From: CABQCM01 sp965145485
GTDB taxonomy: Bacteria; Bacillota; Clostridia; Oscillospirales; Acutalibacteraceae
Length of the DNA stretch: 31,288 nt
Assembly (NCBI GenBank): GCA_965145485.1
Contig: CBCTCU010000033.1
Location: forward strand, 1 to 31,288
Reading direction: 5' to 3'
Within the stretch, counting starts at the first letter, position 1; every line of letters begins with the position of its first letter. Positions 16,522-23,457 of this stretch are shown here, piece after piece. The notes below the pieces were generated by a model. The model worked only from the letters and a program-made list of their open reading frames with translations. It did not search any database and had not been told where the DNA came from. Both the position numbers and the translations under genes were made by a program.

Positions 16522-16770
16522 CTATCTTTCCGGTTCTTTCTCTTTCAAATCTTTTTCCATCAGCCGCTTCAACTTCTTCACGATCCCTTCCGAGCCTTTT
16601 TCCGCAAAGTGGGGAATCACCGTGTAGAGGGTATTCCCCTCAAAGAAGGGATAGCTGCTGCCGCCAAGGTCGAAGTAAAACGCCCCATCCTTGAAATGCT
16701 GCTCCATCCGTTCCCCTACTGCGGGGTCAAAGTCTTTCAGCAGCTCATACAGCTTTTGTTCATCGGTCAT
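16522..16770 (-). CDS. Small transposon-encoded protein, TnpW-like
   Basis: An 82-aa protein. The start at 16770 is chosen because AAAGGAGG lies 7 nt upstream; a start 7 codons earlier has none. The second half (GNTLYTVIPHFAEKGSEGIV, then KKLKRLMEKDL) resembles the short TnpW proteins found in conjugative transposons, which have a YTV.VHF...E....K..RL pattern. The N-terminal half is an additional helical segment. The start overlaps the end of the RepA_N gene by 11 bp, and the recombinase gene follows 75 bp downstream, so the three are likely co-transcribed. Function is unknown. Confidence 0.65.
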   Translation of the reverse strand: MTDEQKLYELLKDFDPAVGERMEQHFKDGAFYFDLGGSSYPFFEGNTLYTVIPHFAEKGSEGIVKKLKRLMEKDLKEKEPER

Positions 16771-17110
16771 TGGCGTTCCTCCTTTTGTCAACAGGTAAAT
16801 TCAATGTGATAATAGCCGGCCGACCGAGACCCTGTTTCCGGCGGAAGATCAGACCGCAGGATTCCAGTTCGTGAAATGCCCGTGTTGCCACCTGTCTGCT
16901 TCGGTGAAGTTTCGCTTTGGCGTCCTCCACAGTGAAGTACAGGCGGATGGTCCCGTCCGCTTCAATGTAGCCTTTCTTTTTGGAAATCCCCGCCCGGTCT
17001 AAAAGCAGGGCATACAACACCTTGGCGTCATTGGATAAATCCAGAGGGATAAGGAACCGTGGGAAAATGATGTAAGACGAAATTTCCGTATCTGTCTTGT
17101 ATGGAATCAT
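16760..17110 (-). CDS. Short replication initiator RepA_N-domain protein
   Basis: A 116-aa protein matching the N-terminal DNA-binding domain of RepA_N replication initiators: YIIFPRFLIPLDLSNDAKVLYALLLDRAG, then a winged helix (FTVEDAKAKLHRSRQVATRAFHELESCGLIFRRKQGLGRPAIITL). AGGAGG lies just before the ATG at 17110. Full plasmid RepA_N proteins are about three times longer; short forms like this are common in integrative elements, where they may support replication of the excised circle or act as regulators. Near-tandem repeats (17286-17315) lie upstream and could be its binding sites; that is inference. Confidence 0.75.
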   Translation of the reverse strand: MIPYKTDTEISSYIIFPRFLIPLDLSNDAKVLYALLLDRAGISKKKGYIEADGTIRLYFTVEDAKAKLHRSRQVATRAFHELESCGLIFRRKQGLGRPAIITLNLPVDKRRNANDR

Positions 17111-17285
17111 AAATCCTCCTTCCTATCCATCCATCGCTGTGATAGATAGATTGATATTGACTATTTTGTATTTAACTCTTTCTTATTAACTACCGTCTAA
17201 ATCCGGGCTGTCAGAGAGGCGGGAAAGCCACGGACTGAAATGCAGGATATGGACGCTCCAGAGTGTCCGCTTTGCCGTGTCTTGG

Positions 17286-17315
17286 AATCCCGAATACGGA
17301 AAATCCCAATACGGA
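17286..17315. repeat. Near-tandem pair AATCCCGAATACGGA / AATCCCAATACGGA
   Basis: Two 14-15-bp copies lie 1 bp apart in the 284-bp non-coding gap between the RepA_N gene and the Cys-rich gene. A further palindrome AGGGAT-TT-ATCCCT is at 17345-17358. They may be iterons or regulator sites. I see no gene in this gap. Confidence 0.6.
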
Positions 17316-17394
17316 CAGTTAGAAGTTCATTTTGGGCGGGTATAAGGGATTTATCCCTCTATCCCGTTGACCAGCGTTTACAAGGCCTGTAGAA

Positions 17395-17805
17395 TCAAGG
17401 TTTTTTCGTCTCTAATTGTCCGCAGGCAGCCCTCCTTTTCCGGTCGCTGGCTGTTTTCTGCCTGCGGTGAATGTTAATGGCGCAGATCTTACAGTATTTC
17501 GCCCGGTTGGAACCGGGAAGGAATGGCTGGCCGCAGACAGTACACCGCTTTTGCTCCTTTTGACGAAGTAAAGCAGCCTCCAACGATTCATCCAAAGGCA
17601 GGACAGCATAACGGAACCACCTGCACAGCAGGGAGTAGGAAATGCTTTGCACACAAACACATTCTTCTCCATCGTCAAGGGCAAGGCAGTTCCCGCTCTC
17701 ATAGTTGCAGCACTGATGGACCAGCTTTCTAGCTCTGCGGTATTGGGAGTAGGTCATCACGGGGATTTTCTCTTTGATTTCTATCACCTCCTTTTGGACG
17801 GTCAA
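17395..17805 (-). CDS. Cysteine-rich VLRF1-like protein
   Basis: Up to 136 aa. It has the pattern of the Cys-rich VLRF1 proteins found in Tn1549-type elements: TYSQYRRARKLVHQCCNYESGNC, then C.C.QSISYSLLCRWFR.AVLPLD, then a zinc-finger-like CTVCGQPFLPGSNRAKYCKICA and a basic tail. The start is uncertain. The TTG at 17805 has only a weak ribosome site, whereas a strong AAAAGGAGG lies inside the open frame and points 8 nt on to an in-frame ATC at 17778, a non-standard start. The first conserved methionine is residue 17. Function is unknown; nucleic-acid binding is plausible from the zinc finger. Confidence 0.75.
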   Translation of the reverse strand: MTVQKEVIEIKEKIPVMTYSQYRRARKLVHQCCNYESGNCLALDDGEECVCVQSISYSLLCRWFRYAVLPLDESLEAALLRQKEQKRCTVCGQPFLPGSNRAKYCKICAINIHRRQKTASDRKRRAACGQLETKKP

Positions 17806-18050
17806 AACACACCCTTCTATTTATCCGTACATTTTGACAGCAAAATGACACCCCCTTTTGAAAATAAATTTGAGATAGCTCAAAATCCCTCTCATATATC
17901 CGTATATTTTCGAGGGAATTATTGCGTGGACAAACACAAAAATACCCTTCTAATAGTCATTTCATTTTGAGGGGATTTTTACGGGGGGGTTCAGCAGAAA
18001 AATTTAAAAATACCTCTCTATTAGTCGTGACATTTTTAAGGGTGTTTTTA
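17804..18050. repeat. Four diverged repeats of about 40 bp in non-coding DNA
   Basis: Copies at about 17804-17840, 17882-17922, 17938-17981 and 18006-18050 share A-rich, then CCYTCTATTA-like, then TCCGTACATTTTGAGGG-like, then T-rich sequence, so each unit is roughly self-complementary. Between the first and second is a perfect palindrome TTTGAG-ATAG-CTCAAA (17869-17884). They lie between the VLRF1-like start and the end of the TetR-linked ABC operon. They may be an origin, a regulator array or repeated leader-like segments; I cannot decide. Confidence 0.65.
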
Positions 18051-18063
18051 TAGGTGTTTTCGC

Positions 18064-18101
18064 AAAAAAAATACCACCATGGCCGTTTCAAGCCATGATG
18101 G
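18064..18101 (-). terminator. Intrinsic terminator of the TetR-ABC operon
   Basis: On the minus strand CCATCATGGC pairs with GCCATGGTGG (one G-U pair) around a 7-nt loop, followed by TATTTTTTTT. It lies about 65 nt after the stop codon of the second ABC gene. Confidence 0.88.
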
Positions 18102-18165
18102 CATTCCTCAGATTTCAAATTTATAGCCGACGCGGCAGATAATAAAACTGGAAGAAATAAAGACT

Positions 18166-19899
18166 TTACGCCAGCTTCCAATTCTGGCTCTCCGTCTGTA
18201 GCTTCACCATTCGGGCATATAAGCCGTTTTGCTTCAACAATGTTTCCGGTGCGCCTTCTTCGGCCACAGTTCCTTCAGAAAGCACCACGATTTTGTCTGC
18301 TCCGGCTACGGTGCGCATCCGGTGGGCAATCACCAGCACCGTCTTATCTGCGATCAGGCGGGAAAGGGCGGTTTGAATCAGGGTTTCATTCTCTACATCC
18401 AGCGAAGCGGTAGCCTCATCCAAAAGAATGATCGGCGCGTTTTTCAGAAAGGCCCGCGCGATGGAAATCCGCTGCCGTTCACCGCCGGAAAGCTCGCAGC
18501 CGTTTTCCCCGATGTTGGTATGCCAGCCATCCGGCAGCTTTTCGGCAAATTCGTCCACATTGGCAAGTTTTGCAGCGGCTAAAACCTGTTCATCGGTTGC
18601 GTCCTTATTCCCAATTCGTATATTCTCCAAAATGGTATTGTCGAACAGGGTAACGTCCTGAAATACAATGGAGAACAGGGAAAGCAGCGTCTCCGGGTCA
18701 ATTTTGGAAATATCCATGCCTCCCACGGTGATCTTTCCCCGGCTCACATCCCAAAATCTTGCTGCCAACCGGGAAACCGTTGTTTTGCCGCCACCAGAAG
18801 GCCCTACCAAGGCTGTGACTTCACCCTGCTTTGCGGTAAAGGAAACATCCTTCAATACGGTTTCTCCTGTGTTGTAGGCAAAGCCTACATGGTCGAAGGT
18901 AATGTCATAGCCTTTGTTGGAAAGTCTGTTTTCTCCCTGCTGAATCGGATGATCGAGGATTTCATTCATGCGGGCGATATTAGTGCGGGTGCTGATAACC
19001 GCCGCCAGATTTTGCAACGCCCCTTGCAGCGGATCGTAGAGCCGTGAAACAACCAGCAGGAACAGGAAGAAAGTCAGGAAATCGAGGCTGCCGCCTATCA
19101 GAAGAATAGAGCCTACCAACGCAACGGTGGCAATTCCCAGCTTTAATATGAGTGAAGCCGATACCACAAAGGCCGCCAACCCAAACTCATTGAGAATGGA
19201 ACGATGTTCCACGGCGCGGATTTTCTTTTCCAAGCCTTTCAGGTATTCTGCTTCGGCGTTGTTGGCTTTTAAGTCGCGCACAGTTTCAATGCACTCTTGA
19301 ATCCCGTCGGCGCAGGCCATCTTTACATCCATCGCTTTCTGATTGAGCCGTTCCTGCACCTTTGCGGAGAAGCCTACAATAGCAAAGGCAACCGGCAACA
19401 CCCACAGCGCCGCTAATGCCATGCGCCAGTCGAACACCAAAAGGCTAATGGAAATTAAGACAGTGGAGATGATTGATCCTGCCAGTTCCGGTATAAAGTG
19501 AGAAAAACTCTGCTCCAAAAAGGTGCAGTCGGCCATGATGGTGCTGGTAAGGTCAGCTAAGTCCTTTTTTCCAAAGAAGGACAGCGGAATCTTCCGAAGT
19601 CGTTCAGCCAGCGTAATCCGCCGCACACCACTTTCTGTATAAGTGGCAAAGTAGGTAGCGTTGTATTGAAAGTAAGTGGTAAGCAAGATCAAGCCAATGC
19701 ACACCACGCAGCCCACGATGTAAAAAGCAATTTTTTCGCCGGGAACACCGCCATTCATCAAATCGCCTACTAAAAAATACAAGAGGCCCACCGGGAACAT
19801 AAAGGAAAGATTTTGAAGAACGCAGGCCAGACAGCCTTTCACCAAATCTTTCGCCCCCTGCTCGGAAAGGGCATATCGCTTTTGAAGCCTTTTAATCAC
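18166..19899 (-). CDS. ABC transporter half, permease-ATPase (second gene of TetR-linked pair)
   Basis: A 577-aa membrane protein with six helices (about 1-310) fused to an ATPase domain. The start is a GTG at 19899, nine nucleotides after AAAGGAGG and one base after the stop of the preceding gene; the longer upstream frame only overlaps that gene. Walker A is GPSGGGKTT, the signature is LSGGERQRISIARAF, Walker B and D-loop are LLDEATASLD, and the H-loop is IAHRMRTV. It should form a heterodimer with the product of the gene before it. Sequence type fits the exporter fold, which includes both drug exporters and siderophore importers of the YbtPQ/IrtAB kind. The direction of transport cannot be told from sequence. 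Confidence 0.92.
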   Translation of the reverse strand: MIKRLQKRYALSEQGAKDLVKGCLACVLQNLSFMFPVGLLYFLVGDLMNGGVPGEKIAFYIVGCVVCIGLILLTTYFQYNATYFATYTESGVRRITLAERLRKIPLSFFGKKDLADLTSTIMADCTFLEQSFSHFIPELAGSIISTVLISISLLVFDWRMALAALWVLPVAFAIVGFSAKVQERLNQKAMDVKMACADGIQECIETVRDLKANNAEAEYLKGLEKKIRAVEHRSILNEFGLAAFVVSASLILKLGIATVALVGSILLIGGSLDFLTFFLFLLVVSRLYDPLQGALQNLAAVISTRTNIARMNEILDHPIQQGENRLSNKGYDITFDHVGFAYNTGETVLKDVSFTAKQGEVTALVGPSGGGKTTVSRLAARFWDVSRGKITVGGMDISKIDPETLLSLFSIVFQDVTLFDNTILENIRIGNKDATDEQVLAAAKLANVDEFAEKLPDGWHTNIGENGCELSGGERQRISIARAFLKNAPIILLDEATASLDVENETLIQTALSRLIADKTVLVIAHRMRTVAGADKIVVLSEGTVAEEGAPETLLKQNGLYARMVKLQTESQNWKLA

Positions 19900-19900
19900 T

Positions 19901-21673
19901 TTATTGTACCTCCTTTGCAACTTTCCATTGAACAGAAGTTTGATAGTCCTGCCACATGTGGCTGAAAACGCCGCCTTTTTCCAGCAGCTCCCGGCTCTTG
20001 CCGCTCTCTGTGATCTGCCCGTCCTCAATGACATAGATTTGGTCTACGCCAGCTACGGTAGAGAGACGATGGGCGATCATAATCACCGTTTTCCCCTGTG
20101 ACAGCTTGGAAAAGGCTGCCTGTACGCGAGATTCATTATCCGGGTCGGCAAAGGCGGTGGCCTCGTCTAAAATTACGACAGGCGCATTTTTCAACATCAC
20201 GCGGGCGATGGCAATCCGCTGTTGTTCGCCACCGGAAAGGTACACACCTTTTGTCCCTATCACGGTGTCTGCGCCTTGGGGCAGCTTTTCCAGAATATCG
20301 TCACACTGGGCATTGTGGAGGGCAGCCATGATTTCTTCGCGGGTAGCATCCGGTTTGCCCATACGCACATTTTCCAAAATCGAGGCTTTGATTAGGCGGC
20401 TATTCTGGAATACAAAAGAAACTGTATTCATTAGTTCCTCTTTGGCGATGTGCTTCACATCCACGCTACCAATTTTCACCTGCCCGCCTTGCGGGTCAAA
20501 AAACCGGCAGATCAGATTGGCAAGCGTGGTCTTGCCACCGCCAGAAGGTCCCACAAAAGCTACCGTCTGCCCTGCGGGAATTGAAAGGGAAATATCCTTG
20601 ATGACCTCGTTTTTTCCATCATAACTGAAATGAACATGGTTAAGCTGTACCGAAGCGTCCTCTGGGTGTTCCGGCTGTTTTGGTTCTGCAAGCGGCTTAA
20701 GATTCAATACGCTGTCGATTCTCTGCAAGGCATCGTCTACAATCATGGCGTTTTCGCTCTGGAACATGATGCGGGTGAGGGTAACGGAGATAATGGGCGT
20801 AATGATGATATAGAACATGAGATCCAGCAGGAAATCCTTGGTAACGCCGCCTTGGGTAAAAATCAGCGCACCGGCAATCAGCGCGGCAAAGACGCCGTTG
20901 ATGGCTGCCGTATAGAACATCATGGGTGCTCGAAGCTGCTTGGTATAGGCAATCACCCACACCTTATACCTATCAATGGAATCCTTGAATTTTTTGAAGG
21001 AGAATATGGTCTGCCCGAAGGTTTTTACAACGGGAATCCCCCGTACATACTCTACCGCTTCATTGGACATATCATCGAGAGCGTTTTGGTATTCTTTCAT
21101 TTTTTCCTGCATTTTCTTTCCGGTCATCGTCATCATAATCAGAAAGCCCAGCACTACCGGCACAAGGCTCAAAAGTCCCAGCCGCCAGTCGAACACCAGT
21201 AGCAGAACCAAAAGGCCGCATGGCGTCGCAATGGCATTGGCACGGTCGGGAAGCTGATGCGCCAGATAGGTTTCGGTGGCGGCGCTGGATTCATTGACGA
21301 TCTTGCGCAGCCTGCCGCTGCCGAATTGCTCTGCAAACCCCAGCGGCAGCTTTACAATATGCTCCATCGTTTGTAGGCGCAGGTTGGTGGCAATGCGGAA
21401 CGCCCCTTTGTGGGAACACATCAGAGCGCCTATGTAGACCAACACCGCGATCACTGCGAACAGCACCGCCATCCAGCCGTTACGGGTCAGGTTTTGCGCA
21501 TGGCTGAAATCCGGCGCAACTGCCAACACTTCCTGCATGACCTTCCAGATATAGTAGAAAGGCACTAACGCTATGAGGGCGCTGATGGCCGAAAGCACCC
21601 AGGAAGCGTAAGTCAGGTATTTGTGGTTGCCTGCAATCTGTAGCAGGCGTGACAGATTGGATTGTTTTTTCAA
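19901..21673 (-). CDS. ABC transporter half, permease-ATPase (first gene of TetR-linked pair)
   Basis: A 590-aa half transporter with membrane domain then ATPase. The start is a TTG at 21673, eight nucleotides after AAAAGGAGG. Walker A is GPSGGGKTT, the signature is LSGGEQQRIAIAR and the H-loop is IAHRLSTV. The Walker B/D-loop reads ILDEATAFADPDNE instead of the common ATSALD; the first gene of the other ABC pair in this window has a similar AFTD variant, and the second gene of each pair has ASLD. This is a heterodimeric pattern shared by both pairs. The gene is 112 bp downstream of the TetR gene, and two palindromes in that gap suggest extra regulation. Confidence 0.92.
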   Translation of the reverse strand: MKKQSNLSRLLQIAGNHKYLTYASWVLSAISALIALVPFYYIWKVMQEVLAVAPDFSHAQNLTRNGWMAVLFAVIAVLVYIGALMCSHKGAFRIATNLRLQTMEHIVKLPLGFAEQFGSGRLRKIVNESSAATETYLAHQLPDRANAIATPCGLLVLLLVFDWRLGLLSLVPVVLGFLIMMTMTGKKMQEKMKEYQNALDDMSNEAVEYVRGIPVVKTFGQTIFSFKKFKDSIDRYKVWVIAYTKQLRAPMMFYTAAINGVFAALIAGALIFTQGGVTKDFLLDLMFYIIITPIISVTLTRIMFQSENAMIVDDALQRIDSVLNLKPLAEPKQPEHPEDASVQLNHVHFSYDGKNEVIKDISLSIPAGQTVAFVGPSGGGKTTLANLICRFFDPQGGQVKIGSVDVKHIAKEELMNTVSFVFQNSRLIKASILENVRMGKPDATREEIMAALHNAQCDDILEKLPQGADTVIGTKGVYLSGGEQQRIAIARVMLKNAPVVILDEATAFADPDNESRVQAAFSKLSQGKTVIMIAHRLSTVAGVDQIYVIEDGQITESGKSRELLEKGGVFSHMWQDYQTSVQWKVAKEVQ

Positions 21674-21731
21674 AGAAGATTCCTCCTTTTCTTTATTTCA
21701 TCTATGATAAAGAGAACACAAGCGCGTCCTT

Positions 21732-21762
21732 CTTATATCCGTATAAGTTAGTTATAGCTAAC
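21732..21762. promoter_or_regulatory. Two abutting palindromes, including a GTTAG-N6-CTAAC site
   Basis: CTTATA-TCCG-TATAAG (21732-21747) abuts GTTAG-TTATAG-CTAAC (21747-21762). They sit in the TetR-ABC gap, 60-90 bp before the first ABC start. The second site differs by one base from 29990-30005 and shares half-sites and spacing with 29836-29861, so it is probably an operator of a regulator shared with the ECF operon. No clear -35/-10 pair is seen beside it. Confidence 0.75.
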
Positions 21763-21785
21763 CCGTGGGCAAAAATTACAGGGCA

Positions 21786-22400
21786 TTACTGCCCCATAAT
21801 TTTCATCCATCCGGCTGTATAGAAAACCCGCATTTCCTTCACATAATTTTCTGCGTTTTGAAGCGGCATCTCGTGAATCACCAATTCAAAAAAGGTGTGG
21901 AACATGCCGGTAATCAGGATATGCTCCAGCGCGGGGTCAATCTGGGGAGAAGGCCGCCCCAGTTCCTCCAAAACCTTTTGATAGGAATGTGTTGCCTCTG
22001 CTTCAATTTCCACCATTTCATCAATAAGGCCGGAAAATTTTGTCCCTTCTGAACAACAGAGGATGAGCTTACATTCCTCGAGATGTTCATAAGTGTAGTG
22101 GAGCATATCAAACATGCAAGCGCCGGAAATGTCTCCCATAACCTCCGGCTGCTGCTCGTGGGGGAGATCGGCAAATTCCTTCTGCGCTTTTTGAAAACAG
22201 CCAAGCAGGTACGCATAATGCTCGCCTACCAAAGCCTCGAACAACTCTTCTTTGCTTTTATAATAGCCATAAAAGGCTCCGGTAGTCATTCCCACGGATT
22301 TCACAATATTCCGCAAGGAAGCGTCTTTGTACCCTTTTTCTAAAAACTCTGCTTTTGCGGCCTGGTGGATACGTTCTAAGGTTGTCAGATTGCCGTCTAT
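21786..22400 (-). CDS. TetR family repressor
   Basis: Probably 204 aa. The N-terminal helix-turn-helix is clear: TLERIHQAAKAEFLEKGYKDASLRNIVKSVGMTTGAFYGYYKSKEELFEALV. The ligand/dimer domain follows. The reading frame is complete only if translation begins at 22400, where an ATA codon stands 8 nt after AAGGAGG; no ATG, GTG or TTG lies between the upstream stop codon and the conserved HTH. A TTG at 22316 would cut the HTH in half. It is first in the operon with the ABC pair, and its own promoter is overlapped by an inverted repeat, which fits autorepression and drug- or ligand-induced expression. Confidence 0.85.
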   Translation of the reverse strand: MDGNLTTLERIHQAAKAEFLEKGYKDASLRNIVKSVGMTTGAFYGYYKSKEELFEALVGEHYAYLLGCFQKAQKEFADLPHEQQPEVMGDISGACMFDMLHYTYEHLEECKLILCCSEGTKFSGLIDEMVEIEAEATHSYQKVLEELGRPSPQIDPALEHILITGMFHTFFELVIHEMPLQNAENYVKEMRVFYTAGWMKIMGQ

Positions 22401-22415
22401 TTTCTTCGCCTCCTT

Positions 22416-22441
22416 ATAACGCTGTTATATATCACTGTTAT
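22416..22441. promoter_or_regulatory. Probable TetR operator
   Basis: ATAAC-GCT-GTTAT (22416-22428) is a perfect inverted repeat, followed by a further GTTAT half-site at 22437-22441. It covers the expected transcript start just downstream of the -10 box. Confidence 0.7.
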
Positions 22442-22470
22442 ATTCTATCTCGAGAGGCGGGTTCTGTCAA
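22442..22470 (-). promoter_or_regulatory. Sigma-A promoter of the TetR-ABC operon
   Basis: On the minus strand TTGACA (22470-22465), a 17-bp spacer and TAGAAT (22447-22442). It lies about 42 bp before the presumed TetR start. Confidence 0.87.
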
Positions 22471-22511
22471 GAGGGGAAATTACCCATAGAAGTATTTCAG
22501 ACATTGGAGAT

Positions 22512-22551
22512 AAAACAAGGTGAGGCAGCGTTTATACACTTCCTCACCTTT
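22512..22551 (-). terminator. Intrinsic terminator of the ECF operon
   Basis: AAGGTGAGG (22517-22525) pairs with CCTCACCTT (22542-22550) around a 16-nt loop; on the minus strand GTTTTAT follows. It lies immediately after the stop of the winged-helix gene. Confidence 0.75.
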
Positions 22552-23007
22552 CTATTTTTCTTCAAATTTATAGCCGATGCCATAGACGCTCTTTATGTAG
22601 TTAGGTAGATCGGGAGCAATCTTTAATTTCCTCCGTAAATTGCTTACGTGATTATTAACCGCCTTTCGGGAATAGTAAGTGTAATCTTCTTCCCATACTA
22701 ATTCCATAAGCATTTCATAGGTAAATACCCGCTTCGGATTTAAGATAAGCAGCGAGAAGATTTCAAATTCCTTGACGGTCAATTCTATCGGCTGCTCCCG
22801 GATTGTAACAAGTCTTTGCTCTAAACAGAAGTACAAATCTCCAGATCGTGTTTCTGTTAGGGGATGGTTCATCTTCTGGGGGATAGAATATTTGCCACGG
22901 AAGATGGTTTGATATGGTACATCAGTAAAATTGATGCAGCCTGTAGTCCTTTCAAGGACAAACTGCGCCAGCTCCCGCTGCTGATCCGCGGAAAGAAGGG
23001 TAAACAA
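22552..23007 (-). CDS. Winged-helix (OmpR/PhoB C-terminal type) regulator, start unclear
   Basis: The open frame gives 151 aa from a TTG at 23007, but reads on upstream to 23064 with sensible protein (KLAVFDLAETGRQIGEKLF) and no start codon before a TGA. An ATG with a GGTGGTGAT leader stands at 23063 in another frame, ATG GGA AAT TAG. One added base would join it to the gene, so either the start is frameshifted or damaged, or a non-standard start is used. The C-terminal half is a PhoB-type winged helix (ELTVKEFEIFSLLILNPKRVFTYEMLMELVW, NNHVSNLRRKLK, VYGIGYKF). There is no receiver domain. It is the last gene of the ECF operon. Confidence 0.75.
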   Translation of the reverse strand: MFTLLSADQQRELAQFVLERTTGCINFTDVPYQTIFRGKYSIPQKMNHPLTETRSGDLYFCLEQRLVTIREQPIELTVKEFEIFSLLILNPKRVFTYEMLMELVWEEDYTYYSRKAVNNHVSNLRRKLKIAPDLPNYIKSVYGIGYKFEEK

Positions 23008-23074
23008 CTTTTCACCAATTTGCCTGCCGGTTTCAGCTAAATCAAATACAGCTAATTTCCCATATCACCACCAC

Positions 23075-23440
23075 CTAACCGTCATCAAATACCTTCTTTA
23101 ACTTTTGAAAAGACTCTGAGCTGATTACATGTTCAATTCCGCAGGCATCTTGTTCCGCAGTTTTGGGATCCACACCAGCTGCTATAAGCCGTTCTGTAAA
23201 AAAACGATGCTTTTCGTAAATCTGTTCGGCAAGCTGCAATCCTGTTTCTGTGAGGGAGAGTGTGCCATCAGCATTTTTAACAAGATGGTCGGATCTGGAT
23301 AGTTCCTTGACTGCCCGGCTTACAGAAGGCTTTTTTACCCTCAACTGTTTTGCAACATCCACGCAGCGGACATGGCCATTTTGTTTCTGGAGCATAAATA
23401 CAGCTTCTAAATAATCCTCCATCGCTGATGTCAAAGCCAT
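23075..23440 (-). CDS. DtxR/MntR family metal-dependent repressor
   Basis: A 121-aa DNA-binding metalloregulator. AGGAGG lies 7 nt before the ATG at 23440. The winged helix spans about 5-65 (VDVAKQLRVKKPSVSRAVKELSRSDHL), and the metal/dimer domain follows; there is no SH3-like third domain. Likely metal ligands are D9 and E12 (MEDYLEA, the MntR D8/E11 positions), the His in KHRFF, and the cluster DACGIEHVIS, where Cys stands at the DtxR C102 position and E-H follow. The mix of MntR-like Asp and DtxR-like Cys makes iron or manganese both possible. It is co-transcribed with the ECF transporter genes, 17 bp after the ATPase gene, so it probably feeds back on this operon. Confidence 0.88.
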   Translation of the reverse strand: MALTSAMEDYLEAVFMLQKQNGHVRCVDVAKQLRVKKPSVSRAVKELSRSDHLVKNADGTLSLTETGLQLAEQIYEKHRFFTERLIAAGVDPKTAEQDACGIEHVISSESFQKLKKVFDDG

Positions 23441-23457
23441 TGGCACCCCTCCTTTTT

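Noticed and set aside
19897..20034. Longer start for the second TetR-linked ABC gene
   Set aside because: The extra residues only overlap the preceding ABC gene in another frame; the GTG at 19899 has the ribosome site.
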